DNA of 64,000 nt from Martinezella miluonensis. GTDB lineage: Bacteria; Pseudomonadota; Alphaproteobacteria; Rhizobiales; Rhizobiaceae. The position numbers were made by a program, and so were the translations under genes. The first letter of the stretch is position 1. Each line of letters begins with the position of its first letter. Below are positions 60,961 to 64,000 of this stretch, piece by piece. Below the pieces are notes generated by a model. The model was given only the letters and a program-made list of their open reading frames with translations, made no database searches and had not been told where the DNA came from. The DNA is taken from NCBI RefSeq assembly GCF_900094545.1, contig NZ_FMAH01000007.1, positions 112,199-176,198 of the forward strand, written 5' to 3'.

Positions 60961-61911
60961 ATGAGCACCGTCGTCACCACGGATCCCATTCTCACGCGTC
61001 CCGCCCGGCGCACCGCGATGCGCACGCGCCTGCAAAACGCGCTGCCGCAGATCGTCCTTGCCCCCAGCTTCCTGCTGACGATCATCTTCGTCTACGGCTT
61101 CATCATCTGGACCGGCTATCTGTCCTTTACCAATTCCAAAACCTTTCCCTCCTATGGGCTGACCGGCGCCCGTGCCTATCAGCGGCTTTGGAACTGGACG
61201 TTCGAGAGCGATCCGCCGTCGTCGTGGTACACCTCGATCACCAATATGGGCATCTTCGGCGTTCTCTATGTCGGCATCTGCCTGGCGCTCGGCCTGCTGC
61301 TGGCGATCCTGCTCGACCAGAAGATCCGCGGCGAGGGCGTGCTGCGGCCAATCTTCCTCTATCCGATGGCGCTGTCCTTCATCGTCACCGGCGTTGCCTG
61401 GAAGTGGTTCCTCGATCCGGGTCTCGGTCTGGAGCAGACATTGCATCAGCTTGGCTGGACCAGCTTCCACTTCGACTGGATCAAGAACAAGGATTTCGTC
61501 ATCTACACCGTCGTCATCGCCGGCGTCTGGCAGGCCTCCGGCTTCGTCATGGCGATGTTCCTGGCCGGACTGCGCGGCATAGACAGCGAGATCATGAAGG
61601 CCGCCCAGATCGACGGCGCCTCGGCCGTCCAGCTCTATCGGCGGATCATCATCCCGCTTCTGCGGCCGATCTTCCTGTCGGCCTTCATCGTGCTTGCCCA
61701 TATGGCCATCAAATCCTACGACCTCGTCGTGGCGCTGACCTCCGGCGGGCCCGGCGGCTCGGCATGGCTGCCGTCGAATTTCATGTACGAATACACCTTC
61801 AAGCGCAACGAGATGGCCGTCGGTTCGGCCAGCGCCATCATCATGCTGATGACCATCTCCGCCATCATCGTCCCCTACCTCTATTCCGAACTGAAGGAGA
61901 AGGCTCGATGA
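60961..61911 (+). CDS. CUT1 sugar ABC importer permease (MalF-like)
   Basis: 316 residues. ATG 60961 is preferred because GAAGGG lies 9 bases upstream; ATG 60952 sits too close to it. About six helices, coupling motif EIMKAAQIDGASAVQLYRRI, and GGPGGSAWLPSNFMYEYTF near the end. It overlaps the next gene by 4 bases (ATGA). Confidence 0.93.
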   Translation: MSTVVTTDPILTRPARRTAMRTRLQNALPQIVLAPSFLLTIIFVYGFIIWTGYLSFTNSKTFPSYGLTGARAYQRLWNWTFESDPPSSWYTSITNMGIFGVLYVGICLALGLLLAILLDQKIRGEGVLRPIFLYPMALSFIVTGVAWKWFLDPGLGLEQTLHQLGWTSFHFDWIKNKDFVIYTVVIAGVWQASGFVMAMFLAGLRGIDSEIMKAAQIDGASAVQLYRRIIIPLLRPIFLSAFIVLAHMAIKSYDLVVALTSGGPGGSAWLPSNFMYEYTFKRNEMAVGSASAIIMLMTISAIIVPYLYSELKEKAR

Positions 61912-62879
61912 GCACCGCGGCCTACTCGACACCGACACGCACCCCAGGCAGCAAGACAAGCAGCCATACAAGCAGCAACAGAGGCCGCCTTATCAACCGG
62001 GCCGTCATCTACGGCCTGCTGGCGATCTTTGCGGTCATCTACCTGATGCCACTGTTCGTCATGATCGTCACCTCGCTGAAGACGATGGACGAGATCCAGA
62101 ACGGCAACATGCTGGCGCTGCCGCAGGCGCCGACGCTCGAACCCTGGGCCAAGGCCTGGGGCGAAACCTGCGTCGGGCTCACCTGCAACGGCATCAAGGG
62201 ATACTTCTGGAACTCGATCAAGATGGTCGTGCCGGCGGTCGTCATCTCGACCATCCTCGGCGCCCTCAACGGCTATGTGCTGACCAAGTGGCGCTTCCCC
62301 GGCCATACGCTCGTCTTCGGCATGATGCTGTTTGCCTGCTTCATTCCGTTCCAGTCGGTGCTGCTGCCGATGGCCACCATCCTTGGCAGCCTCGGCCGCT
62401 TCGGCACGCTGCTGCAGGACACGATCGGCGTCTCGCTCGGCTTCGGCAACTCGACCGTCAACCTGGTCATCGTCCACGTCATCTACGGTCTCGGCTTCAC
62501 CACCCTGTTCTTCCGCAATTTCTACGAGGCGTTTCCGAACGAGCTGGTCAAGGCCGCGCAGATCGATGGCGCCAGCTTCTTCCAGATCTTCCGCCGCATC
62601 ATGCTGCCGAACTCGCTGCCGATCATCGTCGTCACGGTGATCTACCAGTTCACCAACATCTGGAACGACTTCCTGTTTGCCTCCGCCTATGCCGGCACCG
62701 GCGATTCCATGCCGATGACGGTGGCGCTCAACAACGTCGTCAACACCTCGACCGGCGTGGTCGAATACAATGTCAACATGGCCGCCGCCATGATCGCCGC
62801 GCTGCCGACCCTCCTCGTCTACATCGTCGCCGGCCGCTATTTCGTCCGCGGTCTGATGGCTGGCGCAGTCAAAGGATAA
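61908..62879 (+). CDS. CUT1 sugar ABC importer permease (MalG-like)
   Basis: 323 residues. A Ser/Thr-rich N-terminal tail of about 25 residues precedes the first helix. Coupling motif ELVKAAQIDGASFFQIFRRI, and the end RYFVRGLMAGAVKG is the usual MalG-type C-terminus. A loop insert with two Cys (ETCVGLTCNGIKG) is typical of the glucose-type GtsC subfamily. Partner of the permease at 60961-61911. Confidence 0.93.
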   Translation: MSTAAYSTPTRTPGSKTSSHTSSNRGRLINRAVIYGLLAIFAVIYLMPLFVMIVTSLKTMDEIQNGNMLALPQAPTLEPWAKAWGETCVGLTCNGIKGYFWNSIKMVVPAVVISTILGALNGYVLTKWRFPGHTLVFGMMLFACFIPFQSVLLPMATILGSLGRFGTLLQDTIGVSLGFGNSTVNLVIVHVIYGLGFTTLFFRNFYEAFPNELVKAAQIDGASFFQIFRRIMLPNSLPIIVVTVIYQFTNIWNDFLFASAYAGTGDSMPMTVALNNVVNTSTGVVEYNVNMAAAMIAALPTLLVYIVAGRYFVRGLMAGAVKG

Positions 62880-62883
62880 TCCC

Positions 62884-63999
62884 ATGGCCTTCCTTCAAAT
62901 ATCCGGTCTGAGAAAGCGTTACGGCTCGCTGGAAATCCTCAAGGGCATCGACCTCGACCTCGAACAGGGCGGCTTCCTCGTGCTCGTCGGCCCATCCGGC
63001 TGCGGCAAGTCGACGCTGCTCAACACCATCGCCGGGCTGGAATCCATCACCGAGGGCGACATCCGGGTCGATGATCACTCCATCGCCGACCTGCACCCGT
63101 CGAAACGCGATATCGCCATGGTGTTCCAGAGCTATGCGCTCTATCCGAACATGACGGTTGCCGGCAACATCGCCTTCGGCATGGAAATGCGCGGCGTTCC
63201 GGCCGAGGAGCGCAAGGCGGCGATCGAGAAGGTCGCCAAGGTGCTGCAGATCGGCCATCTGCTCGACCGCAAGCCGAGCCAGCTCTCCGGCGGCCAGCGC
63301 CAGCGCGTCGCCATGGGCCGGGCCCTGGTGCGCGATCCCAAGCTGTTCCTGTTCGACGAGCCGCTGTCCAATCTCGACGCCAAGCTCAGGGTCGACATGC
63401 GCATCGAGATCAAGCGCCTGCACCAGTCGACCGGCAAGACCATCGTCTACGTCACCCACGACCAGATCGAGGCCATGACGCTGGCGACGAAGATTGCCGT
63501 CATGAAGGACGGCGTCGTGCAGCAGTTCGGCACGCCGGCCGAGATCTACAACAATCCCGCCAACATGTTCGTCGCCGACTTCATGGGCTCGCCGGCCATG
63601 AACCTGCTGTCGGGAACCATCGAGAGGGGCAGCAACGGCCTTCTCGTCTCTCTCGACCGGGCCGGCGGCGAGGCGATCAAGCTTCCCGTCGCCACGGACA
63701 AGCAGGCGCTCGAAGCCCATGCCGGCCGCCAGATCGTCTTCGGCATCCGCCCCGAGGCGCTCACCGATCCCGAAGGCGCCGACCGCAACGCCCGCACCCT
63801 GGCCGAGAACGACTGCCTGATCGAGGTCGTCGAACCGGCCGGCTCCGACACCTTCGCCGTCACCAAGCTCGGCGGCAAGGAGGTCGTCGCCCGCCTGCGC
63901 GCCGATGCCCGCATCAGCGCCGGACAGCACGCCCGCCTCGCCTTCAACCTCGACAAGGCCGTCTTCTTCGATCCACAAACACAAGCAAGGATCGCTTGA
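62884..63999 (+). CDS. UgpC/MalK-type sugar ABC importer ATPase
   Basis: 371 residues, complete, stop at 63997-63999. Walker A GPSGCGKST, signature LSGGQRQRVAMGRAL, Walker B LFLFDEPLSNLDA, H-loop THD. The C-terminal TOBE region includes FGIRPEALTD and the usual KAVFF end. It starts 4 bases after the permease stop and powers the importer encoded by the three preceding genes. Confidence 0.95.
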   Translation: MAFLQISGLRKRYGSLEILKGIDLDLEQGGFLVLVGPSGCGKSTLLNTIAGLESITEGDIRVDDHSIADLHPSKRDIAMVFQSYALYPNMTVAGNIAFGMEMRGVPAEERKAAIEKVAKVLQIGHLLDRKPSQLSGGQRQRVAMGRALVRDPKLFLFDEPLSNLDAKLRVDMRIEIKRLHQSTGKTIVYVTHDQIEAMTLATKIAVMKDGVVQQFGTPAEIYNNPANMFVADFMGSPAMNLLSGTIERGSNGLLVSLDRAGGEAIKLPVATDKQALEAHAGRQIVFGIRPEALTDPEGADRNARTLAENDCLIEVVEPAGSDTFAVTKLGGKEVVARLRADARISAGQHARLAFNLDKAVFFDPQTQARIA

Positions 64000-64000
64000 G

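Noticed and set aside
1..63999. CRISPR array, IS element, phage or integrase genes
   Set aside because: No regularly spaced repeats, transposase, integrase or structural phage proteins were found on either strand.

Overview
The window looks like accessory DNA from a Rhizobiaceae-type alphaproteobacterium (Rhizobium/Agrobacterium relatives). The basis is its fairly high GC content, the dominance of solute importers beside sugar, aromatic and amine catabolic genes, strong Shine-Dalgarno sites, and a diverged copy of an intergenic palindromic repeat that I recognise from rhizobial genomes (57932-58034). I see no rRNA, tRNA, CRISPR array, phage genes, transposase or replication origin. The species and replicon cannot be told from the sequence; a megaplasmid or chromid is an inference.

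Layout. 1-7134: the end of an MFS transporter and a GlxA-type regulator, a small secreted protein, a PAS-GGDEF diguanylate cyclase, an NCS1 nucleobase permease, and two gene remnants (an ABC-ATPase TOBE domain and an aldo/keto reductase C-terminus). 7135-15682 (minus): an ArsR-type regulator with a large C-terminal domain, a GH51 alpha-L-arabinofuranosidase and a five-gene Opp/Dpp-type importer. 16074-23238 (minus): a LacI regulator, a CUT1 sugar importer (binding protein, two permeases, ATPase) and a GH127 beta-L-arabinofuranosidase. The two neighbouring loci together look like a plant-arabinoside utilisation island.

23621-28743: a DUF4139 protein, two small secreted proteins, and a haloalkane dehalogenase divergent from a TetR regulator with matching operators. 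29027-34448: a copper island (multicopper oxidase, DUF305 protein, CopZ; divergent CopA ATPase and CueR) around two facing CueR-type promoters. 34622-36433: an old-yellow-enzyme oxidoreductase divergent from a MerR regulator.

36602-47021: one nine-gene minus-strand operon plus a divergent LysR regulator. It encodes two intradiol dioxygenases, a maleylacetate reductase, a TfdB-like flavin hydroxylase and a complete branched-chain-type (LIV) importer. Phenol or resorcinol to hydroxyquinol to maleylacetate to 3-oxoadipate is the simplest reading. One dioxygenase has Asn in place of a His iron ligand. 47818-57888: a second LIV importer, with permease and ATPase fused in one protein, divergent from an RpiR regulator, a cysteine hydrolase, a glutamine-synthetase-like ligase, an N-formylglutamate-amidohydrolase-like protein and a class III aminotransferase. 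This resembles an incompletely described gamma-glutamylation pathway. 58192-63999: a LacI regulator divergent from a CUT1 sugar importer.

A recurring theme is that all five importer operons carry a strong stem-loop immediately after the binding-protein gene and before the next gene, which suggests a shared post-transcriptional way of keeping binding protein in excess.
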